Source: Gemmatimonadaceae bacterium (GTDB lineage: Bacteria; Gemmatimonadota; Gemmatimonadetes; Gemmatimonadales; Gemmatimonadaceae). Taken from it: a stretch of 64,000 nucleotides of DNA. A program made the position numbers and the translations under genes. This document shows positions 36,067-44,382 of this stretch, piece by piece; positions within the stretch are counted from its first letter, which is position 1; each line of letters opens with the position of its first letter. The notes beneath the pieces were generated by a model. It searched no databases, was not told where the DNA came from, and was given only the letters and a program-made list of their open reading frames with translations. The DNA is taken from NCBI GenBank assembly GCA_036496605.1, contig DASXKV010000032.1:124001-188000 (forward strand). The letters are read 5' to 3'.

Positions 36067-38096
36067 GCTCCAGCCACGCGAGCCAGTAGCTCCGACGTAC
36101 GAACTGGTTTACGCAGTACGAAGTCTCCCTCCGTGCCAGCGGTCGCACGCGGCTCCCATCCCGTCACGACGCCAATTCGCAACGTCGGCCAGCGTTCTCG
36201 CACAACGGCGATCAGGTCCCATCCGCTACCGTCCGGCAAGCCAATGTCCGTTACGAGAACGTGATAGGGCGTCCCGCCATTCTTTGCGGCCGACTCGAGC
36301 TTTGCTGTGGCATCGCGCACACACGTCACAGTATCGACCGTATGCCCGTCGGACTCCAGTAATGCTTGCATGAACTCGCGGCTGTCGGTGTGATCTTCCA
36401 CCAGAAGTACGTGACGTGGGGCGCGCGTCCGCGCCTGCTGCTCGACGGCGACGGCCGTCCCACCCACGACCGCGACAGGAAACACAAGACGGACGGTCGT
36501 CCCAACGCCAGGCATCGATTCGATCTCGGCGTGGCCCCGGTGCCGCTTGACGATACCGTAAACCTCTGCGAGGCCGAGGCCTGTGCCCGCTTTGCCTTTC
36601 GTGGTAAAGAACGGCTCGAAGGCACGTTCGCGCACCTCGGCCGACATACCGACACCGGTGTCCCGAACCTCGACGCTGACTTCGCCCCCGGTCGAATACG
36701 TCCGAATCGAGAGCGTACCGCCGCCGGCCATGGCATCGAGCGCGTTTTGCACGAGGTTGAGCAACGCCTCACGCAATTCGCCGGCGATACCACGCACCAT
36801 GACGCCGCCCGCAAGGTTGCGCTCGAATTGTACCACTCCGCCCCTCGCGCGCTCGGCCCAGAGCGGCCGAGTCATCGCCACGACCTCGTCGCTTACCTGC
36901 GAGAGATCTACGAGCTCTTCGCTTTCTCCCTGCAGTGGCTCTTGCCTGATGAAACGACCAACGCGCGCCGCCGTCGCCGCGCCCGTCTCGGCGGCTTTCG
37001 CGATTCGGTCGGCATAGTCGCGGACCTTGTCGGGATTGTTGGCGCTCGCCTGGAGGAGATACGCCGCAGCCATGATCGGGTTGAGCGCGTTGTTCACGTC
37101 GTGCATAACGCCCGCGGCCAACTGACCGACAGCGGCCAGACGTCGCTCTCGCGCTCTGGCTTCCTGCAGAGCGAGTACTTCCGCGGTGCGCTCCTCGACC
37201 ATCTTCTCGAGTCGTTCGGCTTCAGTCGATACGCGATCGTAGAGCTCGGCAGTTCGACGCGCTTCTTCCTCGAGCTGCCTGGCGAGTTGCGTCTTGACGG
37301 TCACGTCGCGCTCGACGGTGACCGCGCCCCGAATCTTTCCGTGTTCGTCGTATAGCGGGTTCGAGTTCACCTCGATAATGACCTGCCGGCCATCGGGACC
37401 ACGCTTCACGGCAAGCGTCTCACCGCGGACGCGCTCACCGCGCAGCGCCCGCGCCGTCGGATGCTCGTGCATGAAGAGGCTCGTCCCATCAATCGTTCGT
37501 GGTCGATCGAGTTGCCAGAGCTCACGCAAGGTCGAGGGCTGTCCCGTCGGATGGTCGTGCAATGCCTGCGCGTTCGAGCGAACGGTTCTTCCTTCGGTAT
37601 CGACGACGCGGACCGAGTCGGGAATGACGTCGAAAATCGACTCGAGCTGCGCGACGCTTCGTGCGAGGTCTTCACGCAACTCCTCTCGCTCGGTGACATC
37701 TATGCCGGCGAAGAGTAGTCCGCGAGCTTTGGCGGTCCCGCCGCGGCGAGTCGGCTCGGCCAGCGGCGTGAAGGTGACCTCGATGAGCCGACGACCAGCT
37801 CGCGTCTGGAATGGTATACGCGCCGCGACGACGGGAACACCGTCGAGCGCACTGTCGATCTGGTCGGTGAGATCGGCGAGCGCGTTCGGAAATGCGTCGT
37901 AGATCGCGCGCTGCGCGGCGCCCGCGACGTCCAGACCGGTGAGCTCTCGATACCGCGTATTCGCGGTAACAAGCCTCAGATCGGCGTCGAAGGTCGCGAA
38001 CGCGAGAGGGACCGCCTCAAAGAGAAGCTCGAGGCGAGCGATCTCCGACGGGACGGTCTGTCGACTGCGGTCCACGTCGGAATTGGAGTGCGGCAC
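36063..38096 (-). CDS. PAS-domain hybrid sensor histidine kinase with C-terminal receiver
   Basis: A 677-residue cytosolic protein: two PAS domains (about 20-140 and 145-270), a coiled linker, a HisKA-like helix with the acceptor in VMHDVNNALNPI, a HATPase_c domain (NLVQNALDAMAGGG, DTGVGMS, GTGLGLAEV) and a receiver with VLLVEDHTDS and VLVTDIGLPDGSGW. There is no membrane span, so it senses an internal signal. The start is GTG 38096. Coupling to the ANTAR regulator (ATGA) suggests control of transcript termination. Confidence 0.92.
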   Translation of the reverse strand: MPHSNSDVDRSRQTVPSEIARLELLFEAVPLAFATFDADLRLVTANTRYRELTGLDVAGAAQRAIYDAFPNALADLTDQIDSALDGVPVVAARIPFQTRAGRRLIEVTFTPLAEPTRRGGTAKARGLLFAGIDVTEREELREDLARSVAQLESIFDVIPDSVRVVDTEGRTVRSNAQALHDHPTGQPSTLRELWQLDRPRTIDGTSLFMHEHPTARALRGERVRGETLAVKRGPDGRQVIIEVNSNPLYDEHGKIRGAVTVERDVTVKTQLARQLEEEARRTAELYDRVSTEAERLEKMVEERTAEVLALQEARARERRLAAVGQLAAGVMHDVNNALNPIMAAAYLLQASANNPDKVRDYADRIAKAAETGAATAARVGRFIRQEPLQGESEELVDLSQVSDEVVAMTRPLWAERARGGVVQFERNLAGGVMVRGIAGELREALLNLVQNALDAMAGGGTLSIRTYSTGGEVSVEVRDTGVGMSAEVRERAFEPFFTTKGKAGTGLGLAEVYGIVKRHRGHAEIESMPGVGTTVRLVFPVAVVGGTAVAVEQQARTRAPRHVLLVEDHTDSREFMQALLESDGHTVDTVTCVRDATAKLESAAKNGGTPYHVLVTDIGLPDGSGWDLIAVVRERWPTLRIGVVTGWEPRATAGTEGDFVLRKPVRTSELLARVAGA

Positions 38097-38195
38097 GGTG
38101 GCTCGGCGGGATGAGTCGTGGATGCAACTGGCAGCCCGTCCACGATGGATGGGGGGCGCAACCGTGTCAATGACACGTGCCCAAGCGTACAGTGT

Positions 38196-39473
38196 TCAGC
38201 TCTTCCGGCCCCATTGCCGGCGATCGGAATCATGGGTGATCAAGCGTGCCCCAAGTCCATATCTGAAAAACGCATACCCCCACTCGACCAGAACGCTGAG
38301 CCGATTGCGGAAACCGGCGAGATACAAGATGTGCAGGAAGAGCCAGAACCACCACGCCGGATGTCCTGAGATGTGAATGCCATGGCCGAAATCGGCAATT
38401 GCCTTGTAGCGACCGATGGTCGCCAAATCGCCCTTGTTTCGGTATCGAAAATCGCGCCGCCCTTCACCGCGAATCGTGTGCAGGATATTCCGCGCTGCGG
38501 CGCGTCCGCTCTGAATCGCACCCTGCGCAACTCCAGGTACTGTCTCACCGGCCGTCGACATCAGAGCGAGATCGCCAACGACGAAGATTTCCGGATGATC
38601 GGGCACACTGAGGTCGGAGCGAACGAGCACGCGTCCCGCGCGATCCAGCGGCACCTTGGGGCCAAGTAGTCGGCCGACTGGCGAAGCTGTGTTCCCAGCA
38701 GCCCAGAGGACAGTGCGCGCGACAATATGTTGATCTCCGATGCGCACGCCGTCGGGTTCGACCGATGTCACAATCGTCGAGGTCCGCACGTCGACGCCCA
38801 ACTCTCGCAGGTCTTGCTCGGCGTGCCTTGCGAGGTCTTCGGGAAAAGTGGGCAGAATGCGCGGTCCGCCCTCGAGGAGTATCACACGCGCTTTCGCCGT
38901 GTCGATGCGACGAAAATCGCCACGCAGCGTGTGACGCGCGATGGTCGGGAGCATGCCGGCCAGCTCGACGCCAGTGGGTCCGCCGCCGACGATAACAAAC
39001 GTCAAAAATGCCTCACGTTCCGCTTCGTTGGTCGTTCTCTCCGCCTCCTCGAAGGCTGAGAGAAAGCGTCTCCGAATTTCGAGCGCGTCGTCGATGCTCT
39101 TGAGACCGGGTGCGAGCGATTCCCACTCCGGGTGGCCGAAGTATGAATGCCGCGCGCCGGCGGCGATAATGATGTAGTCGTAAGGCAGCTCGCTGCCATC
39201 ATCCAACACGGCCACGTGGCGATCGGGATCGACGCGCTCGACCTCGGCCATGAGAACTTCCGTGTTTTTCTGCTTCCGCAGCAGCCAGCGGATGGGCGCC
39301 GTGATGTCCGACGGCGCGAGCACGGCCGTCGCCACCTGATACAGGAGCGGCTGGAAGGTGTGGTGATTGGAGCGATCGACGACGGTGAGATCGGTTAGCG
39401 TGTCGCGAAATTCGCGCGCGGCATAGAGACCGCCAAAGCCCGCACCGATGATGAGGACGCGCGGTAGTTTCAT
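38196..39473 (-). CDS. ndh: Type II NADH dehydrogenase
   Basis: A 425-residue flavoprotein with the FAD Rossmann motif VLIIGAGFGGLYAAREF, the conserved HHTFQPLLYQVATA and the NADH-binding fold FVIVGGGPTGVELAGM, and EIFVVGDLALM near the end of the FAD domain. It oxidises NADH and reduces quinone without pumping protons. The C-terminal helices (WWFWLFLHILYLAGF) fit membrane attachment. Its ATG is overlapped by the stop of the repeat-rich frame upstream (ATGA), the only hint that this upstream frame may be translated. No haem or iron-sulphur motif is present. Confidence 0.94.
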   Translation of the reverse strand: MKLPRVLIIGAGFGGLYAAREFRDTLTDLTVVDRSNHHTFQPLLYQVATAVLAPSDITAPIRWLLRKQKNTEVLMAEVERVDPDRHVAVLDDGSELPYDYIIIAAGARHSYFGHPEWESLAPGLKSIDDALEIRRRFLSAFEEAERTTNEAEREAFLTFVIVGGGPTGVELAGMLPTIARHTLRGDFRRIDTAKARVILLEGGPRILPTFPEDLARHAEQDLRELGVDVRTSTIVTSVEPDGVRIGDQHIVARTVLWAAGNTASPVGRLLGPKVPLDRAGRVLVRSDLSVPDHPEIFVVGDLALMSTAGETVPGVAQGAIQSGRAAARNILHTIRGEGRRDFRYRNKGDLATIGRYKAIADFGHGIHISGHPAWWFWLFLHILYLAGFRNRLSVLVEWGYAFFRYGLGARLITHDSDRRQWGRKS

Positions 39474-40549
39474 CGCGAGATCTTCATAGAAATGTAGAGG
39501 GCCAGTACGTGGGTTGTAGATCTAGGACAAATCAGCGCATAGGAAGCCGAATGATGTGAGCGGGCGCCAGTTCTGGCAGCACAATCGACAGCGACGTTCG
39601 CACGATCGACCCTGAGCGTTGCACGATCGACGCTGGGTTTTTCTCGACCGGCGCCGCCGTTTGTTCGATCGCCGCTGAGACTTGCTGAATTGCCTGCAAT
39701 TTGCTTGACCGGCGCTGCCAGTTGGTCCAGCCCCACTTTTATTTGCTCGATCGGCACTGCCGTTCGATCACCGCTGTCGTTTGCTCGATCGGCAGTGCCA
39801 TTTGCTCCCTCGGCGTTGCCGTTTGCCCCGTCGGCGATTCCATTTGCTCCATCGGCGTTGCTATTTTCTCTAGCGCCGCCGCCACTTGCTCGATCGACGC
39901 TGAGATTTGCTGAAACGGCGCTGCGCTTTGCTCGATCGGCACTGCGCTTTGCTCGATCGACGCTGTTCTTTGCTCGATCGACGCTACTCCTTGCTCGATC
40001 GCCGCTGCGCTTTGCTCGATCGCCGCTGCGCTTGGCTCGATCGCCGCTACTCTTGGCTCGATCGCCGCTGCTCTTGGCTCGATCGCCGCTACTCTTGGCT
40101 CGATTCACGCTGCTCTTGGCTCGATCGACGCCATCGTTTGCACTATCGGCTCTGATACGTGCCCGATCGCCGGCAACGTTTGCCAGCTCGACGGCGATGT
40201 TCGGACGATCGACTGCAACGTTCGCGCAATGCACCGCGACGGTTCCACGCTCGAGTGCAATGTTTGAACTCGCGAGTGCCACGCTTGCAGGATCGGCGGC
40301 AACGTTTCCCGGAGCGGCGACAACGTTTGCACGCTCGTGGGCAGCGCTTGCAGGCTCGAGCGCAACGTTCGCAGGCTCGAGTGCAACCTTTGTACACGCG
40401 GCTCCAACGTTTGCAGCAGCGGCGGCAATCTTTCTACGCTCGTGTGTAACGTCGGCTCGATCGACCGCAGCGTTTCTGCGACGTGTCGCAACCTTTCCCC
40501 AGCCCATCACAACCTTTCGGAGTCGCCGAGCAGCGCGTCCCAGCCGCAT
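39470..40549 (-). CDS. Repeat-rich hypothetical protein (heptapeptide D-R-A-K-S-S-G type), doubtful
   Basis: A frame of about 359 residues read across the 21-bp array. Its centre is a string of heptapeptides such as DRAKSSG and ANVALEP with no known domain. It stays open despite several small length changes in the repeats and ends with ATGA over the ndh start, which supports translation. Against it, only about half of its codons end in G or C where I counted, much lower than in neighbouring genes, whereas another minus-strand frame scores higher. ATG 40549 is chosen; ATG 40507 has a better AAAGG upstream. Function unknown. Confidence 0.35.
   Translation of the reverse strand: MRLGRAARRLRKVVMGWGKVATRRRNAAVDRADVTHERRKIAAAAANVGAACTKVALEPANVALEPASAAHERANVVAAPGNVAADPASVALASSNIALERGTVAVHCANVAVDRPNIAVELANVAGDRARIRADSANDGVDRAKSSVNRAKSSGDRAKSSGDRAKSSGDRAKRSGDRAKRSGDRARSSVDRAKNSVDRAKRSADRAKRSAVSANLSVDRASGGGARENSNADGANGIADGANGNAEGANGTADRANDSGDRTAVPIEQIKVGLDQLAAPVKQIAGNSASLSGDRTNGGAGREKPSVDRATLRVDRANVAVDCAARTGARSHHSASYALICPRSTTHVLALYISMKISR
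39590..40500. repeat. Array of about 43 degenerate 21-bp repeats
   Basis: A 21-base period runs through about 0.9 kb. From 39590 to about 40135 units centre on TTGCTCGATCG-CCGCT; from about 40140 to 40500 they centre on CAACGTTTGC. CGATCG and AACGTT are palindromes. Near 39670-39780 some units are 17, 19, 20 or 22 bases, showing decay. On the minus strand one frame (TTG 40491 down to about 39760) gives regular heptads such as QTLSPLRETL, QRLHSSLRTLRSSL and SIEQVAAALEKI. Its codons end in G/C 84% of the time in the 25 I counted at the upstream end, but it has one TGA at 40105-40107 and no good start, so it may be a broken coiled-coil gene. Confidence 0.85.
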
Positions 40550-40607
40550 TCCCACTGACGCGAAGCACGCACACACGCGGCGAACGGGCGGCCCTGGGAG
40601 CCCAAGC

Positions 40608-42254
40608 CTAGAAACGCTCGACTCGTCCCTCGGCAAGCCGAGCGCCTAACGTAATCGCCAGCACGAGGGCAATGAGCAACACTGAATAGGCGGCCGCTGT
40701 TCCGAACGACAACGACCGCAGCTGTGCAAGAATCTCGATCGAGATTGGCCGGTTGGCGTGCGTGTAGAGCACGACGCTCGCGACGAACTCGCCGACGGCA
40801 GCGATCGCGGCGAGCATGGTTCCGGCGACGAGGCCCGGGCGCGCGGCCGGGACGACGACGCGGCGCATCGCCAGAAGCCACGACGCGCCGAGGCCACGCG
40901 CCGCGTCCTCGAGTGAAGGATCCATCTGACGCAGCGATCCTTCGACCGCGCTCGTCACCACCGGCACATTGCGGACAAAGTACGCGAGCGGAAGGATCCA
41001 GAAGGTGCCGACGAGGAGGATTCTTCCCTCGAGCGGTTTGCTGACGTCGAACGTCGCCGCGAGACCGAGTGCGATCGCGGTCGCGGGAATTGCCCACGGA
41101 AGCACGACGAGTATTTGAAGCAGCCGCCGCCCCGGCGCTCTCGTGAGAACGATCAGGTACGCCGCGACAAAGCAGACGACGACGTTGGCCGCGGTCGCGA
41201 ATGCCGACATGCCGACGCTGTTGGTGATCGGACGCCAGAGCTCGGGATCGGTGGCGAGTCTCCGGAAGTTGTCGAGCGTGTACTCGGGAGGAAGTATCTG
41301 CGTGGTCCACGCACCGTCGCGGGCGAATGAGACGAGCACGACCATCGCGTGCGGCAGTACGAGAAACGTCACAACAATGAGCGCGGCAACGGGGGCCAGT
41401 ACGCGCGCCGCTCGCGAGCGGACGACGTCGCGTGTTGTCTTCCCCTTACCTGTGAGTGCGTAACGACGCCTCCGCTCGAGCCAGCGCAGCGCCAGCAACG
41501 CCGCGACCGCGGCGAGCGCGAGGACGGTCGTTTCGACGTAGGCGAGGCCCATCGATCCATTGAGCTTCGACACGAGAATCTGTGTCGCGAGCACGCGCTG
41601 GCCGCCGCCAAAGATGTACGGCGCGCTGAACGAGCCGAGTGAGCTCATGAATACGAGAAGCATCGCGCCGGCGATCGATGGCATCAGCAGCGGCAACGTT
41701 ATACGACGCAGCGTTCGACCGCGCGTTGCACCGAGGCCCGCCGCGGCTTCGTCCAGCGTCGTGTCGTATCGCTCGAGTCCCGCTGCGACGAACAAGAACA
41801 CGTACACGTACATCGTATACGCATGGACGAAGACGATTGCCGATAAGCCAGTGAGCGACCAGGGCGCGTGATCGAGGCCGAGCACGCGTTGTACGACTCG
41901 CGTGACGACTCCGCTCTCTCCGTACAGAAAGAGAAAGGCAATCACGCCGACGAGCGGGGGAAGCGCGGCTGGTAACGTCGCAACAGCGCTCAGCGCGCGA
42001 CGTCCTCGAAAGTCGAAGCGTCCGAGAAGAAACGCGAGGGGAAGGCCGATGATCAGCGCGGCAACGACGGAGCCAACGGAAATGACCAGCGTACTCCAGA
42101 GCGCCTCCCGGTCGGCCGGACTGGCGACGAAGGCGCGCCAGTCGGCCAGCCCGTGGGTGAAGCTACCGACGATGACCGATACGTTAGGCAGTACGACGCT
42201 CCACACGAGGAGCGCGAGCATGAGGATCGTTGCGACGACGAATCGCCGCTTCAT
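40608..42254 (-). CDS. ABC transporter permease, fused two-domain Fbp/Thi type
   Basis: A 548-residue membrane protein with about twelve spans, formed from two copies of the binding-protein-dependent permease domain. Loops LLGRFDFRGRRALSAVATLP with AALPPLVG, and ILVVLPWAIPATAIALGLA, carry the EAA-like contact regions for the ATPase, as in FbpB, ThiP and PhnV-type permeases. It follows the ATPase gene with ATGA overlap and is the last gene of the operon. Iron(III), thiamine or an organophosphonate are the usual substrates; sequence alone does not decide. Confidence 0.9.
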   Translation of the reverse strand: MKRRFVVATILMLALLVWSVVLPNVSVIVGSFTHGLADWRAFVASPADREALWSTLVISVGSVVAALIIGLPLAFLLGRFDFRGRRALSAVATLPAALPPLVGVIAFLFLYGESGVVTRVVQRVLGLDHAPWSLTGLSAIVFVHAYTMYVYVFLFVAAGLERYDTTLDEAAAGLGATRGRTLRRITLPLLMPSIAGAMLLVFMSSLGSFSAPYIFGGGQRVLATQILVSKLNGSMGLAYVETTVLALAAVAALLALRWLERRRRYALTGKGKTTRDVVRSRAARVLAPVAALIVVTFLVLPHAMVVLVSFARDGAWTTQILPPEYTLDNFRRLATDPELWRPITNSVGMSAFATAANVVVCFVAAYLIVLTRAPGRRLLQILVVLPWAIPATAIALGLAATFDVSKPLEGRILLVGTFWILPLAYFVRNVPVVTSAVEGSLRQMDPSLEDAARGLGASWLLAMRRVVVPAARPGLVAGTMLAAIAAVGEFVASVVLYTHANRPISIEILAQLRSLSFGTAAAYSVLLIALVLAITLGARLAEGRVERF

Positions 42255-43342
42255 GGTCGGACCAGCGCGACCGCCTTGGGCATCAACTTGATTCCCACGT
42301 CAGCTTGTTCACCGAAACAGCCCTCCTCGCTCTCGATCTCGAAGATGTGGTCGCGATCGCCGCGAGGCGTTGCCGGAACTGACACTCGATACACGTAATA
42401 CGCACCCGCATAACGACAGGCGTCCACATGACCGTGCCACGCGTCGGGCGCGTCGGGCGGACACAGGTCGAGCATCTCGGGGCGGATCACCGCCACGAGC
42501 GGGACGTCACTCGCGGGAGTACCGGGCATCGACGCGATGGGCGCGTGCTGTGTGACGCCGTTCAAGGTGACACACGCCTGGTTTCCGTCGCGTCGCGCCG
42601 CGACGAGCGTCGACCGTCCAATGAAGTCGGCAACGTGAATCGAGCTCGGTCGACGATACAACTCGTCAGGCGTCCCGAGCTGCAGCAGCCTTCCTTCGTG
42701 CATCACCGCCATCCGATCGGCGATGGCGAACGCGTCTTCCTGATCGTGCGTCACGAAGATCGCGATCGAGTTGAGCTCGTGCAGTTTGAGGCGCAACCAC
42801 TCGCGCGTCTCCTGTCGACGCGCCGGGTCGAGGTTCGAGAGCGGCTCGTCGAGCAGGAGCACTGGCGGATCGATCACGATCGCGCGCGCGAGTGCGACAC
42901 GCTGCTGCTCACCGCCCGAAAGCGATTGCACGGCCCGGGGTCCCACATCGGCCAGGCCGACGCGATCGAGTGCCTGACGAGCGCGCTCCACTCGCTCGCG
43001 CTTGCTCACACCGCGCGCTTCGAGACCGAACGCGATATTCTCGGTCACGCTCATGTGCGGAAAAAGCGCGTAGTGTTGGAAGACCATTCCGAAGCCACGG
43101 CGCTGCGGTTGCATGGCGGTGATCTCGCGCGGCGATCCGCCGAAGCGATCGGTGAGCACGATCCGCCCCGCGTCGGGATGCTCGTAGCCCGCGATCAGGC
43201 GCAGCGTCGTCGTCTTGCCGGAGCCGGACGCGCCAACCAGCGCGAGGACTTCGCCCTCGCCGACGGTGAATGACATGTCGTCGACCGCCGGCCGGTCGGC
43301 GTCGGCGAAGCGTCGGGTGAGCCGCTCGACGACGAGCGTCAC
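42251..43342 (-). CDS. ABC transporter ATP-binding protein with C-terminal TOBE-like domain (Fbp/Pot type)
   Basis: A 363-residue protein: Walker A VGASGSGKTTTL, Q-loop MQPQRRGFGMVFQHYALFP, signature LSGGEQQRVALARAI, Walker B VLLLDEPLSNLD and the H-loop histidine in FVTHDQEDAFA. About 120 residues after the ABC domain form a TOBE-like regulatory part (PLVAVIRPEMLDLC onward). It starts at GTG 43342 in a GTGA overlap with the binding-protein gene. It powers the two-domain permease downstream. Confidence 0.94.
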   Translation of the reverse strand: MTLVVERLTRRFADADRPAVDDMSFTVGEGEVLALVGASGSGKTTTLRLIAGYEHPDAGRIVLTDRFGGSPREITAMQPQRRGFGMVFQHYALFPHMSVTENIAFGLEARGVSKRERVERARQALDRVGLADVGPRAVQSLSGGEQQRVALARAIVIDPPVLLLDEPLSNLDPARRQETREWLRLKLHELNSIAIFVTHDQEDAFAIADRMAVMHEGRLLQLGTPDELYRRPSSIHVADFIGRSTLVAARRDGNQACVTLNGVTQHAPIASMPGTPASDVPLVAVIRPEMLDLCPPDAPDAWHGHVDACRYAGAYYVYRVSVPATPRGDRDHIFEIESEEGCFGEQADVGIKLMPKAVALVRP

Positions 43343-44382
43343 CGCGCCCGGCAGCAGTTGCGCACGTGTGCATCCCAGTAGTTCATCCAGCTGTCGAGGC
43401 TATCCGCCAGCATCCGACGGTCGAGCGGCATCGGACGGATCTGAGCGCGCGCCTCACGAATCCACGCCGGGAGCGAGTCGTTCGGGATATCCGGGCGCGC
43501 TGGCATTCGCACGAATCGCTCGGCGGCGATCTTGAGAGCGCCAGGCGTGGTTACGAACTCGTAAAACTGCTTCGCGAGCGCGGCGTGCCGAGTGCCACGA
43601 ACGACGGCAAGCCCCTCGACGAGGAGCGGCGTACCAGAAGAGGGAATCCGCGAGGCGATCGGATACTTGGTCGTCTGACGGAGCGTCTCGATATCCGGCA
43701 TGTCGTACAAACTCAACACACCCTCCCGCTGGCCCAGCTTCTGATAGAGCATCGTCGGGCTGATGACGTACTCCTTGGTGTTCGCGTCGAGACGTCGTAG
43801 CCAATCGAAACCGGCCGCCGTCGAACCGGTGCGCTTGAGTTCACGAAGAATGATCGCGCCGAATATGGCGCGCATCGAGCCGCTGGGAATGGGATCTCGA
43901 ATAATGATCTTCCCTTTCCACTTCGGATCGAGCACATCGTCCCAATCTTTAGGGGCCTCGGCCGCTGAGAGGAGTTGGGAGTTATACGCGATGACCTCGG
44001 GTGTCAGATACGTGCCGTACCAGAGATCTTTGGGATCATGGGCTTCGTCAGGCATCACCGACGCCCACGATGGTCGATACGGCTCGAGCAATCCCTCGTT
44101 CGCGGCTCGGGCGAACGTCTCGGATGGAGCGCCGAACCAGACATCGGCTTGCGGATTGGCGCGCTCCGAGCGCAGCCGATCGAGCACGTCCTGAGAGCCC
44201 ATGTCGACCCACTGGACGTTCACATCCGGATGCTCCTTCTCAAAGGCCTGCTGGTAGTACTGCAACAGGTCCTTGCCGTGTGGGGAGTACACCACGAGCG
44301 GCGTCCGGGAATCGCCGCCGCACGATGTCGCCAGTGCGAGCAGCAGCGCGGACCACGATCGTCGAGTGCGGCGAGCGATCAC
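43339..44382 (-). CDS. ABC transporter substrate-binding lipoprotein (Fbp/aminoethylphosphonate/thiamine type)
   Basis: A 347-residue protein. The start at GTG 44382 gives an N-terminal signal with lipobox-like ALATSCGG. The mature protein has VVYSPHGKDLLQYYQQAFEK, ADVWFGAPSETFARAANEG, WYGTYLTPEVIAYNSQLL and WDDVLDPKWKGKIIIRDP, typical of FbpA-like binding proteins. The open frame runs upstream to 44652 inside the deacetylase gene and is rejected. GTGA overlaps on both sides tie it to the PIG-L gene and the ATPase. Confidence 0.9.
   Translation of the reverse strand: MIARRTRRSWSALLLALATSCGGDSRTPLVVYSPHGKDLLQYYQQAFEKEHPDVNVQWVDMGSQDVLDRLRSERANPQADVWFGAPSETFARAANEGLLEPYRPSWASVMPDEAHDPKDLWYGTYLTPEVIAYNSQLLSAAEAPKDWDDVLDPKWKGKIIIRDPIPSGSMRAIFGAIILRELKRTGSTAAGFDWLRRLDANTKEYVISPTMLYQKLGQREGVLSLYDMPDIETLRQTTKYPIASRIPSSGTPLLVEGLAVVRGTRHAALAKQFYEFVTTPGALKIAAERFVRMPARPDIPNDSLPAWIREARAQIRPMPLDRRMLADSLDSWMNYWDAHVRNCCRAR

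Noticed and set aside
39590-40500. CRISPR array
   Set aside because: Units are contiguous at 21 bases with no unique spacers, and no cas genes are near.
39690-40649. Plus-strand frame of about 319 residues through the 21-bp array
   Set aside because: It is a low-complexity reading of the repeats with no recognised signal or plausible start context; both minus-strand readings have better support.
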